A DNA stretch of 64,000 nt from Struthio camelus (GCF_040807025.1 NC_090954.1:14091501-14155500), one strand, 5' to 3'; shown: positions 13,374 through 26,200, counted from the stretch's first letter. The notes: generated by a model from the sequence alone, not told the origin. Made by a program: numbers and translations.

Positions 13374-16300
13374 GTAAGTTTAGCGAATCCGTGTAAATGT
13401 GTAAAAATAATATGCACGTTAAGCCATGAAATGAAAACTAGGTACATTTGGTCACACCGGAAAAATATCACAAAAGCTATACTAGTATTTTCTTTTCAGA
13501 CACCCAGGTAATAAGCATTTCCTGTCCATATGTGATAACCCTGTTTCTAGTATGAAAGATTTTTTTTTATATACAGCCTATAGGGCTATAAGAGACCTCT
13601 GAATTTAAAAGAAAGTTAAATTTTCAGTTGCAGTTAAATTCTTGGTTGTCTTTAATTTTGCCAGTAACAGCTGGTATATCTCCACAAGGGAAGCCCATGC
13701 ATCTACTCCTTATTTAGATGCTGACAAATAGAGGTCAACATCTCAGGTAGCTGTCTAGACTCCCTTTGGAATCACAGGGGAGAAACTGGCACTCCTAAGG
13801 GGCAACCCATTCAATATTTTAGACTTCAGGAGAAGAGGAATAGTACCATAAAGGTACCATTTCATCAGTAAGAATAACCTGGACAAAGAGCTCAGAGTTC
13901 GTATGTACGTGATAGATATCTCACACGGGAGGAGATGAATTCCACCATAAACATCTATGTCCAAAATCTCACTAGTTCAGAAGGCTCACGATGAATTCTT
14001 CTTAAGGAGAGCATTTGCGGCTGGCAAGGAGTGCAACGCAGTGTTTATGTAGAGATACTATTCTCCTAGAGAGAGAAAAGTAAACGGGCCAAAGATCAGC
14101 TATGTGCATTAGACATTTCTCTGTACTGTGCTATTCCTATCTAACATTTCATGAAACTTCTTTCCAGATCTTCTGGGACTGCAGTCTTCTTCGTGGGCTG
14201 CAATGGCTGTTTAATAAAACTGTGATTCTAAGCAAATATGTTTTGGCTCAGATGAAGCAAGCAGAGTTCTGGGATGTTGAGAAGCAGCACGTCATTGCCT
14301 TCTGAATCCTAAGAGGTGTCAGTCATGGAAAAGCTAAAGCAAATGCTAGGAACCTGCTGGCTTTGACAAAGTGAGGTTTGCAGGTGCAGTAAAGGTGCCT
14401 CTAGGGTTCAGTTCACAGGAGTGAACAGACAGTGCAGTGCAGCCTAAAGAGAGAAAGGCTTTCCTCTGGGAAAAACCTTCTGAAAGAGCTTCCATCCACA
14501 CAACATGGCTCTGCTCTATTCCATCTGTGGTTCGACTCCATTTCAGTCCCACTGCTGATTATGCTGTGGAACTCTCTTGCCAGAAATAACCACAAAAGGG
14601 TCAGAAGCCAAGCCAAAGGTCTATCTAAGCATGGCTAACATTTACTCAGTCACAAAGTTTTCAAAAACACATTACCAGCAGAACTTTAGCATATGGAAAA
14701 GAAAATTCACTTTTTTGAACTAAAAATAAACACAAGATGTTCTGGTGCTTAATTTAACTATCAATGTTTCTGATTCTTCCTTTCACATTTCATAAACCCC
14801 TATCTTAAATTTAGAATAAGGGTGACAGATAAATCAAGCTGGAGAAAAGGGAAGTCCTACATCTCAGCCTCAACTTCGTCTCACATAGTTTTAGAAATTG
14901 GACATGAGGCAGTGTTTTTCTTGTACATAAACATAGGATGGAGGCAGCACTGAACTGAATATAAAGTATCCAGTCTCCATTCAGTTATGTGGCCAGTGCC
15001 CTGCATTGTGATGAGGGAGCTCATGCCATACCAGAGAGTGCTAAAAAAGTGATGGATGTTCCCAGTAAAGTTTCTGCCAGTAAAGCCACGTTTGTGAATT
15101 TGGCTGAAGATGCTGGGATTAGGATCACAAAACTCATCTAAAGTACAATGGATGAGTATAGTACGAGTCCTCCGTCATATGCTTTATCTTTGCAACACAC
15201 TCTTCCAGCAGAGAAAAGCAATATGGAAAGGTGGTAGGATATACTGAAGCTGTGGATTTTGAAACAATCTGTATGGCAAAGTACACTTTTCTCAAGTGCT
15301 GCTGTTAGTATCTACCAGCACGGTTATTATGCAGACGGATGCACTTACTGAGCTGGACCACCCAGGAACTCATGGGGCATGGCAGAAAAGAAGTCAAAAG
15401 CCTTAACTATAATTTCTCTGTCCTGGCCACAAATCTCCACAAAACAACAGAGGTACCACGCTTCTGAGGAGCAGAAGGGCTTCAGAGAACAGTGCGCCAG
15501 GAACAGGCGGTCTTCCCTCTGCAGGCTGGGAAGTCACGCTCCAAAGAACTGTGCAAATGGCGAGCTAAAGACCACAACCAAGAAGACGGGAGTTTCCTCA
15601 CTGTTGTACAATAAAGAATGCACTCTGTTCACAAGCTATTTTAACTTACTGTTTAGAAGATGAAAGTAAGTTTTGTGATAACACATCTTTGTCACGTGGT
15701 GACATTTTCACCCGCTCAGTTCATTTCACCCAATTCAATTCAGTTCAATTCAGAATACTAAATAGATCTCATAAGAAAAAATATAGGGAAAAACAGCAAT
15801 ACTTTCTGAAAAATTCCTTATTTTTTTATTCTATACTTGTAATGTTTTATCCCACTAATACTGTGGCCAAAGCATTTTTCATGGCAACTTTTCTTGCCTC
15901 AGAGACAGTAATATAACCAAATTATAGTGCCATATTCTTAATGCCATTTGAGTTTTACAAGCTAGGTGCCTAAAATATTAACAGAATTATTTTATTCTTA
16001 GCCCCTTAAAACAATGTCTAACCACTTAACCAGCAAATGTCACTGAAAATAGCTAGAAAATGCATGTTTGCATATTTAAACAATATAACCATGTTTATAT
16101 TTAAAGGCCATTAATAATGATTCTGACTGTCTATTTTTAAGTACTATGTTAAATGAAGAAATTAAATTATTAAATTATTGTAGAGTATTTCCATTTTAAC
16201 TACATAAAATAAATTTGGGAATAATTTTGGCAATGAAATGGCTCAACAGAAGAATATGAAGGATACATAATTTATTTCCTTAATTTTTACAGGTTTCCTA

Positions 16301-16640
16301 CATCAATTTTAAAGTTGGGTGCCTCTATCACAGTAGATTATTAAATACATACGCACACATCCCTAATTCCAAGACAAAAACTACATTTGGCCTACTACTA
16401 CATGGCCTTTCTCTACATGCAGATAAGTATACAATTTCTACAGAAACATTTGAAGCATCTAAAGAATAGCAGGGATTTTTGCTTTTATCCAAAATATTTT
16501 ATAACTGTCATACGCAAATACTCAAAATCACTCTGAGAGTGGGAGTGGGAAATTCCTTCATTGACTGTAATGGTGGATGAAAAACGTATGTGCTTCAGGG
16601 AAAAGGAAATATTTGTAATACGACCTAAGGCATCTGAGGA

Positions 16641-16673
16641 CAAGGGCAGGGGGGAGGTGGGGGCTGTTTGTTG
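16641..16673 (+). other. G-rich run
   Basis: Three longer G runs (3, 6 and 5) and one GG lie within about 25 bases. A two-tier quadruplex is possible but a canonical four-run GGG quadruplex is not present. Recorded as composition only. Confidence 0.35.
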
Positions 16674-17054
16674 TTGTACATTTCCTAGAAGACAGTATCT
16701 ATAAACAAGTTATGTCTACTAATAACTGAAAACTCAGAACTGGACTGAAATGCAGAGTCGGAAAGAGTGGGAAAAACTCTGCAGTTTTCAGATACACAGT
16801 TCATCTGATCTTTGGCAAATACATTGTGAATCTTGTGTCAGTGATACATTTTCTAAAATGCAATGCTTGCATGGAATTGCCTGCAGTGAATCCAGAGTCC
16901 CTAAAAGCTATAAAATGCTTTTCTTCCAGAACAAAGACAAGTCATTTCAAAGAGAGGTAAAAATACCCAGAACAAAACACATTCATTCAAGCAACAGTAG
17001 TGCATTTCCTAAAAGTGAGATCCTTCTGCCCAAAACAAATATGAAGATGGCACT

Positions 17055-17287
17055 GTCAGAGAATAACAGCATAATCTCATTTGGAGGCAAACTCTGGAGT
17101 TCTCTGGTCCAACCAGAGTGGACCCCTGGTCCACTCAAAGCCGGGCCAAGCTCAACATTAGATCTAACTTCAAGGTCAGACCACACTGCTCAGGGCCATG
17201 CCTGTTTGAGTTGTGAACTTCTCCAAGGATGGAGATTCCCCTTCCTCCCCGGGCAGCTAGTTCAAACACATGATCATTTGACATTGC
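17055..17287 (-). mobile_element. CR1 LINE 3'-end fragment
   Basis: Read on the plus strand, the order of blocks matches the reverse complement of a CR1 3' end. It runs ctggtccaaccagag, then ctcaaagc-gggccaagc, then gctcagggccatgcc, then ttgtgaacttctccaagg, then atggagattcc, and finally cccgggcagc. In CR1 copies these correspond to the region just upstream of the short terminal repeat, which would lie on the left here and is almost erased. It is 5'-truncated, as CR1 copies usually are, with indels indicating considerable age. The overlapping long open frame on the plus strand is antisense to this element and not a gene. CR1 is the dominant LINE of birds and other sauropsids, which is the main evidence for the host group. 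Confidence 0.85.
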
Positions 17288-17398
17288 TTATGTGGAGTTG
17301 TGTCTCTGTGCATACTTCAGGAAAAGAGAAAATATAACGCTTCTGAAAGAGTGAAGCAGTGCCACAGTTACAAACATAGACAAGGAAAAGCACAGGTG

Positions 17399-17429
17399 CT
17401 TCCTACAGATGGCAGGCATCTGTAGGAAG
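17399..17429. repeat. Perfect 13-bp inverted repeat (hairpin)
   Basis: The arms cttcctacagatg (17399-17411) and catctgtaggaag (17417-17429) are exact reverse complements around the 5-base loop gcagg. The match stops abruptly at both outer ends. The sequence is not low-complexity, so a perfect 13-bp arm pair with a short loop is unlikely by chance in 64 kb. It lies about 110 bases from the CR1 fragment and just outside an exon-like interval on the minus strand. It could be a small foldback remnant, a mutational template-switch product, or a structured RNA element. Confidence 0.85.
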
Positions 17430-17452
17430 ATGAATTGCCAGCTGTGGCTTAC

Positions 17453-17538
17453 CTTGGTGATGAAAGCCTCTAGTTTTATTCAGTCTTTTGCCCTTCCCAA
17501 GAGTGCTGTCTGTTCTAGCTATATCCATGTTAGGAAGC
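17453..17538 (-). other. Exon-like interval (candidate, 86 bases)
   Basis: On the minus strand a strong acceptor (tcttattttcccag) precedes 86 bases ending in AAG followed by GTAAGC, a good donor. One frame is open throughout, starting and ending with single split-codon bases so the interval is phase-symmetric. It includes NMDIARTDSTLGKGKRLNK. The other two frames contain stops. I do not recognise the peptide. The perfect inverted repeat lies 24 bases downstream of the donor end. Real coding or lncRNA exon status cannot be decided from sequence alone. Confidence 0.15.
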
Positions 17539-17539
17539 C

Positions 17540-20500
17540 TGGGAAAATAAGACTTCTGTCAGACGAGCAGATTTAACACTTAAGGTTGAATTTGGCGGGC
17601 AGCAACCTTCTTTTACTTAATGTAAGATTCATACACAAATTAGCAAATTGCTTAGTAAAGGAAAATGCAAATAAAGCTTTTTCAGCTTGTGCTACAAATA
17701 ATTTCATATTATATACCCTACTCAGTCCTTGAAGGCTATCTTTAAACAAAGAGAGTGCTCTCTGCAGTATGTCTAATCTGGCAGGTGCTTCCAGTTCCAG
17801 TTACACCAGACACCATTTTATGCCACCCTGTGCTGAAAACCAGTAAAGTTAATTTAAAAACCAAATGAGAAAATTTATGAAGCCAAGCCAAATAAATAAA
17901 TAAATAAATTTCTATCAGAAGAGCAGGTAGAGAAATCGTTACAATGAGTGGCAAGATCATTTCAACATAATTAGTATTTTTGGTTTATTAAAGGACAGGG
18001 AAGCAGAAATCATTTTCAGAATCAGAAAATCATTTTCAAACGGGCTATAAGTATGTAGAAGGTTATCTGATTGAGACAGCTGAGACAAAAGCACTGGGAT
18101 CATTCAAGAATCCCATTAGATTTAATTAAATTAAGACTGTGAACAAATACGCCACGGAGAATGTCGAGATGTTGGCTTCCTTCCCAGTTATTTTCTTATG
18201 GGCTTTCCTCTAAGGCAATATTTGTGTATCTCTTCTGTTGGCTGAACTTTTACAAAGTCAAGCTTTCTGGTGACCCTGTGCCCTAATATTTACTATAAAA
18301 GAAAGAATAAGCTCATGTGCAGCCGATAAAAATGATAAAGCTTCTGTATTTATTTTTGTGCTTGACTCCAAGGGTTAGCAGAAAATGCTTAACCTTGAGG
18401 GAGATGGTGGGAGGATGGAGGAGGGTGAGATATTTTTCTGCTTTAGAGTGAAATACAGTTTATGGTGCCTTCCTCTTCCAGTGCCAATTACCTTTTATTC
18501 CTCTCATTGAGGGTTTCCTCTCACTAGCTGAGAAACACCTCCAGTGGTAATTTTGTTAATACGTAAACCTCATTTGGGTATAGATCATACACTCAAACTC
18601 CAGTCCAGTCAAGGTCATCATATTTTATCCAGTAACTCCTGAAAAGAGCTCAACAGACGGGAGCTGAATTTAAGAATATGCTATACGTAGACATCACTTG
18701 GTAATTAACAGCCTTTTAAGATGAAAAAACTACCAGATCTCTCAGAAGCTGTTTCAGTGTCTCATTACTTTCACTGATAACAATATTTGCATTTCTTCAT
18801 TTTTTGATCCTTTATTTATTACACAATTGGGGACAGGAAAAACAACATTTTGTCTGAGCCAAAGGTTACCCAAGTCATTCTGCAAATGTTGGCAAAATTA
18901 TATCTCAGCTTTCTGTCGTGCTGTACAGAGTGAATCATGGGCTATAAGCCTTCAGTTAGCTTCTACTTTCAAGATAATACTTACTATCTGATAGAGTAAT
19001 CCAAGAAGTAGCAAGCACGAATGCTTAGTTCTAAAAGTTGTTTTTTAATAAAATGTGAGCTGATAAAACTCTCCTGTTCCTATAGAGAAAGGTACAAGAA
19101 ATCTTAAAATGGACAACTCTCTTCTCTCCCAGGACTTAATTTATACACTGAAGCATGAGAGTTAACTGCTTTTCCAGACTTCTTTTAGTTTGTATTTAGT
19201 ATGATGATATCATTATTCATATCTAATATATTTATAAGTCAAAGCTTTGGGTGTTGTATCTGATAGTGCTAAAATTCTGAGACAGCTGTAGGGGCTGTGG
19301 GGAATAAAACAACCCATCAACTCCAAACCTTTTGCATTAGATAACCATAATAATATGTGCACAATATGCTTCCTTTTTCAAAAACTTCAACATGATGGTT
19401 TTTTTTTAATTCACTGCTGACCCAGATGTGAGCACACAATAAAGGATGATATGAAAAACTCTTCATGTTCCATCTTATGAGCTCAGCTTTGTATCTAACT
19501 GAGTGATGCCATCCCATGGGTAATGAAGATAACATCAGCAGACATTCTGAAATTTCCAGAATGCAGTTGCTTACTGGATAGTCTCTCATTTTCTTTTTTA
19601 CTAGCTTGTAAAAAATAGCAGTACTCCTCAACTGGCTGTCCTAATTAAGATCCATTGAGCTTCAAGTTTAAATTAAAAAGAGTTAGTTGGTTTTCTTAGA
19701 TTTATCTCGAAGACAACTTTTGAATGGGCAACATAGGCAGCCATGCGTATAAGATATGTCAGAAACATATTTGGGATCGGTATATTTCAGCAATCAGATA
19801 CACTCATTTTTCTTAACACATGCCTGGTACGTTTTCTATGTTATGCCCAACAACAGCAATGCAGTACAGTGACCTGAGAGGACAGAAGAGGTGAAACTTC
19901 TCCTTGAAATGCTTGTTGTTAGAAATGGACATAATGAGGCAACAGAGAAGATTTCCATGACACCTGCTGTAACCGCTTTGGATCTGTGCAAGTTGATAAG
20001 AGCCACAATAAATATTTCATAATGCTTAACTTACATGGCATTTTCACGGAAGGGGGTTGTATTTGGGTATCTTCCCTTGCTATTTTGTAAGGTGTTCAAG
20101 GTACAATCAGATTAACTTGGGAGGGTATATGTAATCCAGCTTGTGTGCACACAGCAACCTTTTCGCCTTCAAAATGTATGTTCTCTCTGTGTCTCAATAA
20201 TTGTTTTAGGGCAGCACTCTGGAATATTCTCATAGTGTTTCTCTGCCAAGAAGCACAAGTCCTTTCTAAAAGTTCATTTGCTTTTCTACCTTTAATCTAC
20301 TCCACTAGGACATTTTTCTGTGTTTGCTCTGTGCTCCTGATAGGAAAATTACTTGTTTGTATCCAGTGCATCATGGAACAACAAAGCTAGGCCAGTACAG
20401 ACCGTGCCCACTGGCAAGAGGGTGTTTTGGTCAATATTGTCTTATATGAGTGCCTGGGAAAGGAAAGAGATGAAAATAGGTGAAGCCAGCCTGGGATTTA

Positions 20501-22925
20501 ATTTGTGTCAGCATCCAATATCTAAATAGAGAATATTTGTATCATCAGACCAAGCACCTGAGTTCAGGTAAGGCTTAAATTTCACAGAAGAAACTGATTC
20601 TTGTTCAGTGTTCTCATGGAGCCCAACAGAAACAGGTTTGAGACTCCAGGCAGGAGAGAGACTCAGCTTTGCAAAAAGAGGGAACAGGAACCCATTCAAT
20701 TGTCCTTTCACACTGCTAAGGACATCATTTGTCCCATTCAAGATCATGGGATCTTCTATGCTGATACCTGACATTTGGAGATTGCACTCTGAAACGGCTT
20801 AGAAATATGAGAACATGTGTGTTGCAGGTCACCACTTTCATTTTGTGGGAAAGTTCACTGAGGAGCTTTGAACACAGAATTGGGAAAACTATATTTACCA
20901 GCTCCCTTGTGTATGTCCAATAACAGGGTACTTACCTGCATGCAGAAGCATGTTTAACACAAGCAGTTCATAACTATCTGATTAGGAACAATGCTTCTGA
21001 CTCACTGAAACATTTAGCTGCATAGAAAAAACTGGTACATGAGTAGAGTTACATTTTTCAACTTTTTCACAATACGTGTTTTCTGCTGCTGCTTTTTAAT
21101 TTGAAACCCACATACAGAGAGCTTAGCTTGCCAAAAATCCCCTAAAAAAGGTAACATGTGGTAGACCACAATTTGCAAGTTTTATATATTTCTGTGACCA
21201 TAGCAGGAGATGTATTCAACAAAGTAGTGTCAGGGCTTCATAAAGATAAAGTTGACTCTAATGGAAGAAAACACCTTCTCTGTCACCAGCAGATAACTGA
21301 GCTCCAAACATTCAAGAACCTCTCTGTTAGAAAGGAAAAAGCTAGATGTTTTCTCAAGAGCAGCACTTAAGTATTTGCTGTTCATAACACTAAATATTCA
21401 TGATTTTTAAAAGATTTTGTGGAAAATAACAGCTGTTTGCCTGAGCAAGTTTCCACGTCAACTGCTCGCATCACCAAGATGCTTCCTGTTCTATATTTTG
21501 GTCACTCACCAGACTTTAAATAGAGGTCTCTGTCATAAATCACTGAATTATGCTTGAAGCATGTTGGTAAAATATTGAACAACATGACTTGACCAGCAGT
21601 TTGTGTTCTCTAAAGATATAAGACAGACGGAAGAGGTGTTGAAAGAAACTGATTAATTAGCAAAAAGTAGTGCTTGATACTTCCTGTTTGCAAGTTGTCA
21701 GTCAGCAGCTGCTTTATCAGCCCCAGAAGGGTTTACCTAGCCAGGCAGGGCGCGCGTATGGCCCCAGCTGGTCTGTAGTTACGCCCTTCCTCAAGTTCCT
21801 TGCCGTACTGCTCCAGCACAGAGTTGTCTAAAGACAGTGAAAGAAACCATGATCCAGAAATATTTAACCCTCTTTTGCCTTTGCTCTTCAATTTATTTTA
21901 ATTGCAGACAATAGTTTTAGGAGCAAAGAACCCACTTATCTGTAAGTGTTTTAGCACTAGAAAGATGTGCTGGAGTTAGCAAAAGGGTAACTTTTAAAAT
22001 ATATTATTAACACTATAAATTTACATACCCAGTACACGGGACTCAGGATGGAAAAAACACTCAGCAGCATAAAAATTGGAAATTAAAAGAGCTATTAATT
22101 TGCCATGAAATCAAGAAATGTAATCCTTAGCAGTGGTGCTGTTTCATTTTTATGGTTTTCCCCTCACATCTTTTAAAACATAATTTATTTGCATAAGTGT
22201 AGTCAGTTCTAAGGCTGCACACATTTTTCAACTAAACGGTATTAGTAATTTACGACTATGAAAAGACATCTGAAGTTTCTAAAACCCTCTTAATGACTGA
22301 GATGCCTAGTAACATAATTTTAACGGAAAAAAAGTTTCCAGCCTTATGAAATACAGCTACTTTGCAAAATTAGATTGTGAATATAGACATATTTTTAAAT
22401 TACACTGTGGTTTGAAGGAAATGTTAATAAGTTGCAGCAATATTTTCTCTTCAGTCATTTTGGATAACAGTACAAGTGCATGGCTGTAGTTAAGGCTGAA
22501 TTAGCACTAGCGCATGAAATCCTCAGGGATGTTTAACTTTATGAAGTCATTGCGTTTGGATTGATTTTTTTTCTGCAAATTTTCCACAAATATTGATTTC
22601 TTAAGCCTTTATTAGGGCTGTGCAGTTTTACAGACTTGCATTTGCTGATATCACTTTTTCCAGTGCACTTATTCTCACTTCTCACTTATTCTTCCACTTA
22701 TTTCTCGAGCAGGAGAATAAAATAATAATAATGACCCTGAACTGGAACAGCTTTACATTGAAGCGTTTAACAGGTAAGTGTCTACGAATCACATGAAAAG
22801 CGTTTCGTACAGAAACTCAGAATCGTGGCTGGCATTTTGTTACGGGCCAAATCTCGAGCAATCCCACTCTCATTCCATTTGTAAGGCAGCTGATGATGAA
22901 ATTTATGGAACTGCTTCTGTAGAAG
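17540..22925. other. Noncoding stretch, no gene recognised
   Basis: Apart from an AAAT microsatellite, I find nothing assignable. The phrase aatcattttca occurs twice within 30 bases near 18.01 kb. A consensus minus-strand donor (CAG then GTAAGTA, near 20.93 kb) pairs with a good acceptor at about 21.02 kb, but all three frames between them have stops. Plus-strand splice-like pairs at 20512-20567 and 22713-22773 have open frames but unremarkable peptides. Confidence 0.55.
17890..17909. repeat. (AAAT)5 microsatellite
   Basis: Five uninterrupted AAAT units. Simple-sequence slippage product, with no transposon attached that I can identify. Confidence 0.9.
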
Positions 22926-22929
22926 AAAC

Positions 22930-23270
22930 ACTTACAGAGACTAGGGGCTCTCAGCCTGGAAAAGCTGCAGGAACGTGCTGCAAAAATCTAGGAATCACAA
23001 GTGGCATGGAAAGAGCAAAGGGGGAAAGAGTACACGCTGGATCTTCTCAAATAGGAACTAGGGATCATATAATAAAACTGCCATATGGCAGATTCAAAAC
23101 AACTTTACTTCTCCTTATAGGGAGCTGGAATTTTTTGCACCACGGGATGCTGTAGATGCTAAAAATTTGCATGGGTTGAAAAGTAACTGGAAAAGCTCCT
23201 GGGAGAAAATCCGTTGAAGATGCATCAGCTGTAAACCCAATATGTCTGTGACTTTTCTCATTGCTATTCC
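22930..23270 (+). mobile_element. CR1 LINE fragment, sense orientation
   Basis: The plus strand follows the sense CR1 3' region in order: gagactagggg-ctc-tcagcctggaaaag, then cacaagtggcatggaaag, then aggaactaggg, then ggcagattcaaaacaa, then gagctggaattttttgcacc, then gggatgctgtagatgctaaa, and then tgggttgaaaagtaactgg. These blocks correspond to the C-terminal reverse-transcriptase/3' region typical of older CR1 subfamilies in sauropsids. The copy is truncated at both ends, carries many indels and contains no intact coding frame. The overlapping 125-codon and minus-strand open frames are by-products of this relic. Confidence 0.85.
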
Positions 23271-23274
23271 CCAT

Positions 23275-26200
23275 TAATGACCCCTAAGCAATTTAGATAC
23301 AAACTTCACTTTTTTTTCCCTTTATCTTAGTTGGGCTTACATACTTTTCATATCACCTCACAGGAGAGCACATTATGTGCCTTTTCAATGAAAAAGCCTG
23401 AGGCTGGTGCCAGGGCCAAAACAGGCTGCTGCAGAACTGGACAGGGAATTGGATCCTCTCTTTCTCTTCAGAAAACATAGGGTTGAGGAAGTCAAGTTTG
23501 TTCCAATAATCCAAACTAATCCTCCTCTAGACAAGATCCTGTCCAGTGTTTGCTCAGCATCAGACAGAGCAGAAAGGACTGCCGCAAGAATCCACGAGCA
23601 GAAATGCTGGCTACAGACAATTGGCTTTCAATTATTGGATTGCACCTCAGGGGAAAGAGGCACAAACAGGTTCGACAGGCAGAGCAGATGTGTTTAGTAA
23701 GTCAAAAATCAAGAAGTGTAAGTGAAGTGTGGATGGAATTAAAACCTAGCGGGCAGGAAAGCAGAATTCACGCATAATCAGGAAACTATATTTCACTTGC
23801 TTTATAAAAAGCCACAGGTAGCAAATAATAGCTATAGATTTACTTGACAACCCTTGTAAGCCTAAAAAATGTGATTAATTATCAGATATACTTAGAAGAT
23901 GAACCATGATGAACCAGAAAGTGAACCATTTCATTCTGATCCCTTTCAGTCCTTGTTTTCATTTCTTTCTGGTAGTCGCTGATCTCTATAAGCTAACCAA
24001 TACCTTTCTGAAGCAAGAGAAGTCTTTTTCATAGGTTTGTAGCTTTCATAGCACCGTGAGGCCGAGACTGAAGGGTCAATGCATTTGCAATATTTGCAGT
24101 TGTCAACGGAAACATTGCCAAGGTTTAAGAATCGTCATCATCACCCTCCCAGGGAGATTTTTCAAAATGTCTGTATCAGTGGTAGATCTACAAAATGTAC
24201 AGGCATATTTTGCATATTTTGCACATTTGAATGGGATGTGACCCAGAAAAGTCCATGTGTGGTTTAAGATCCACTTAATGCCCTGCACTATCCCCCTGCA
24301 GCAGTGGAATTGTGCATAATATTAATAGTAGTAGTATGCCATAAGAAGAATTAGCAAGTGAGGAAGCTTTTCTGTATTTGAAAATATGGAAAATTCACTT
24401 ACAGTATATGGAGGACACATTTTGTACTCACTGGAATGAAGCAGAGGCCAGCTTGTGCTCTGCCAGCGCAGGTGGCCCGTCAAACGTTGCTCGGAGCTGC
24501 CAGGGCCGGGGCCAGGCTGAGACACATGGGAACCAGCAGGACACAGTTGCTGTGCAATTCCTAGCAAAACATTTTAAGAACCTTTCCTCCTTCTGTGTCA
24601 ATAAGGTACTACCTCCAGCAAGTTTAATGCTTGCTAAGAGGCAAAGACTGAAATGGCAGAATGGCAGTTTTCTGACATTATTTCTTTGTGTTGCCTGTTA
24701 CCACAAGTCATGTACCATCTTCCATGCAGTGTTGCATTTTTTCCTTCAACAGAAAAGGAGCAGTACTGTTTTCCACAACATTGCCTAACCAAGGAGTTAT
24801 TGGAAAAAAACTTGGAGCCCCTGTGGCTACCAAACAAAAGTTGTGCTGCTTGAACTGGAAAAAAAAACAAAACAAAATCAAGCCAATGCTCATGTTATCT
24901 CATTGTACGGTATTATTAACTCAGTTTACATAGTTCGATTGTTCAGTATATAAACTGATCAACTCGAAAGAAGAAGTTGTGCTGTGGGATTTTTCAGCCT
25001 GCAGTCAACAAAGGGGAAATAAGCAGACATTGTTCCCCTTTTTAAGATACACTGTGAAAAAGCAGCATTCCTGCTTGCTTGCAATGGATAGTTAATAGGT
25101 AGCACGTTCAATAATTGAAGTGTAAAAGCCATCTCAGGAAACTTGAATGGTGTTATCTCCATGTTGAAGAGCCACTTCTAAATATCACTCAAGAGAGCTT
25201 CAGTGCATCCAGCAGATGAGCTCCCCTTTCCCGATCACCGCACACTTGGGGAAGGCTGCCGCAGAAACAGAGCGGTTCTAGCTGGGCCTTGATTTAAGCA
25301 GCACATTGTAAAACACACAACAGAAGCCTGATCTTGCTATTGATTCAGCAAGAGCAAGTCTCAGTATTCCAGTGTTACACATCAAAGTATTTCTGCCAGA
25401 TGGGAATTTTCCAAGTGTTAGGCAGATTAATTATAAAAAGAGAAAAGAAATGATAATGTCTAGGAATATTCCAGCTATCACCTATATACTTTCCATCTTC
25501 ACTTGGCAAGTCCTGGATTTGCAAAAATGACATAGACTTCCAGGCATTATACAATAAATGTAACAATTACTACCCGCTATGGAAGTATCTTGAAAGAAAT
25601 GTGCACGAGAAGGGTAGGGCCTATTGTCATTGCTGCTGTTGCTCCATTGTTTTTGCACATAAGTGTCTTTTAAAGGTAGATTGAATCTGGCATTATGAAC
25701 ATGCTAAAAATCTGGCCTAAAAATATTGTACCATTGACACACAATTATATATCTTATATTGATAATAAAATTGCATTTTCTGGATTTCTCTGCAAATCTG
25801 TGATAGTTTGTGCTCTTGAAATAAGCCGATAAGTTGTAGTTAAATGGTATGTACGACTGGAAGCCAGTAATCCTTTTCATGAAAAGGCTAACGTAATTAA
25901 AACTCTGCTCTTGGAAAATCCTTGGTGCACATGGACAACTCTCTTTCCCAACGACATGACAAAAATAAATAATGTCAAACTTCCTAGTAGAGCCCTGTGA
26001 GGTATGTAAGTTGACTGGAACTGGACTACGCAGTAGCATGCAATGAAACTGAGATTTTCTATTCTAATTAGGCCATCAAATTATTTGCATTACTAAATAT
26101 AATTTAGTTATTTCCCTAACCTCATATTTGCAGGTTTTAAAAACTTCAGTTAATAAAATGTCATTTTCCAGAGTGAGTTAATTTGACCACAACCGCCATC

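Larger units (their letters stand above)
11446..17050. other. Noncoding stretch, no gene recognised
   Basis: AT-rich sequence without identifiable repeats apart from a short ttcaattcag-type tandem motif near 15.73 kb and a G-rich run near 16.65 kb. One 67-base exon-like interval at 13.3 kb is listed separately. The 195-codon open frame starting at 16750 continues into antisense CR1 sequence and is judged spurious. Confidence 0.55.

Noticed and set aside
16641-16673. G-quadruplex
   Set aside because: There are only three runs of three or more G, so a canonical four-run quadruplex motif is absent.
16750-17337. Longest open frame in the window, 195 codons on the plus strand
   Set aside because: Its second half is antisense CR1 sequence and its first half resembles no protein. 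The frame is an accident of the repeat.
20512-20567. Plus-strand splice-like pair with an open frame
   Set aside because: 56 bases with an unremarkable peptide. Kept only as an example of how often such pairs arise by chance here.
20935-21022. Minus-strand exon with consensus donor (CAG-GTAAGTA) and strong acceptor
   Set aside because: All three frames between the sites contain stops, so there is no coding support. A noncoding exon cannot be excluded, but there is no positive evidence.
24322-24933. Cluster of seven overlapping open frames on both strands
   Set aside because: Overlap in many frames reflects local stop-codon scarcity. None shows protein family features or matching splice structure.
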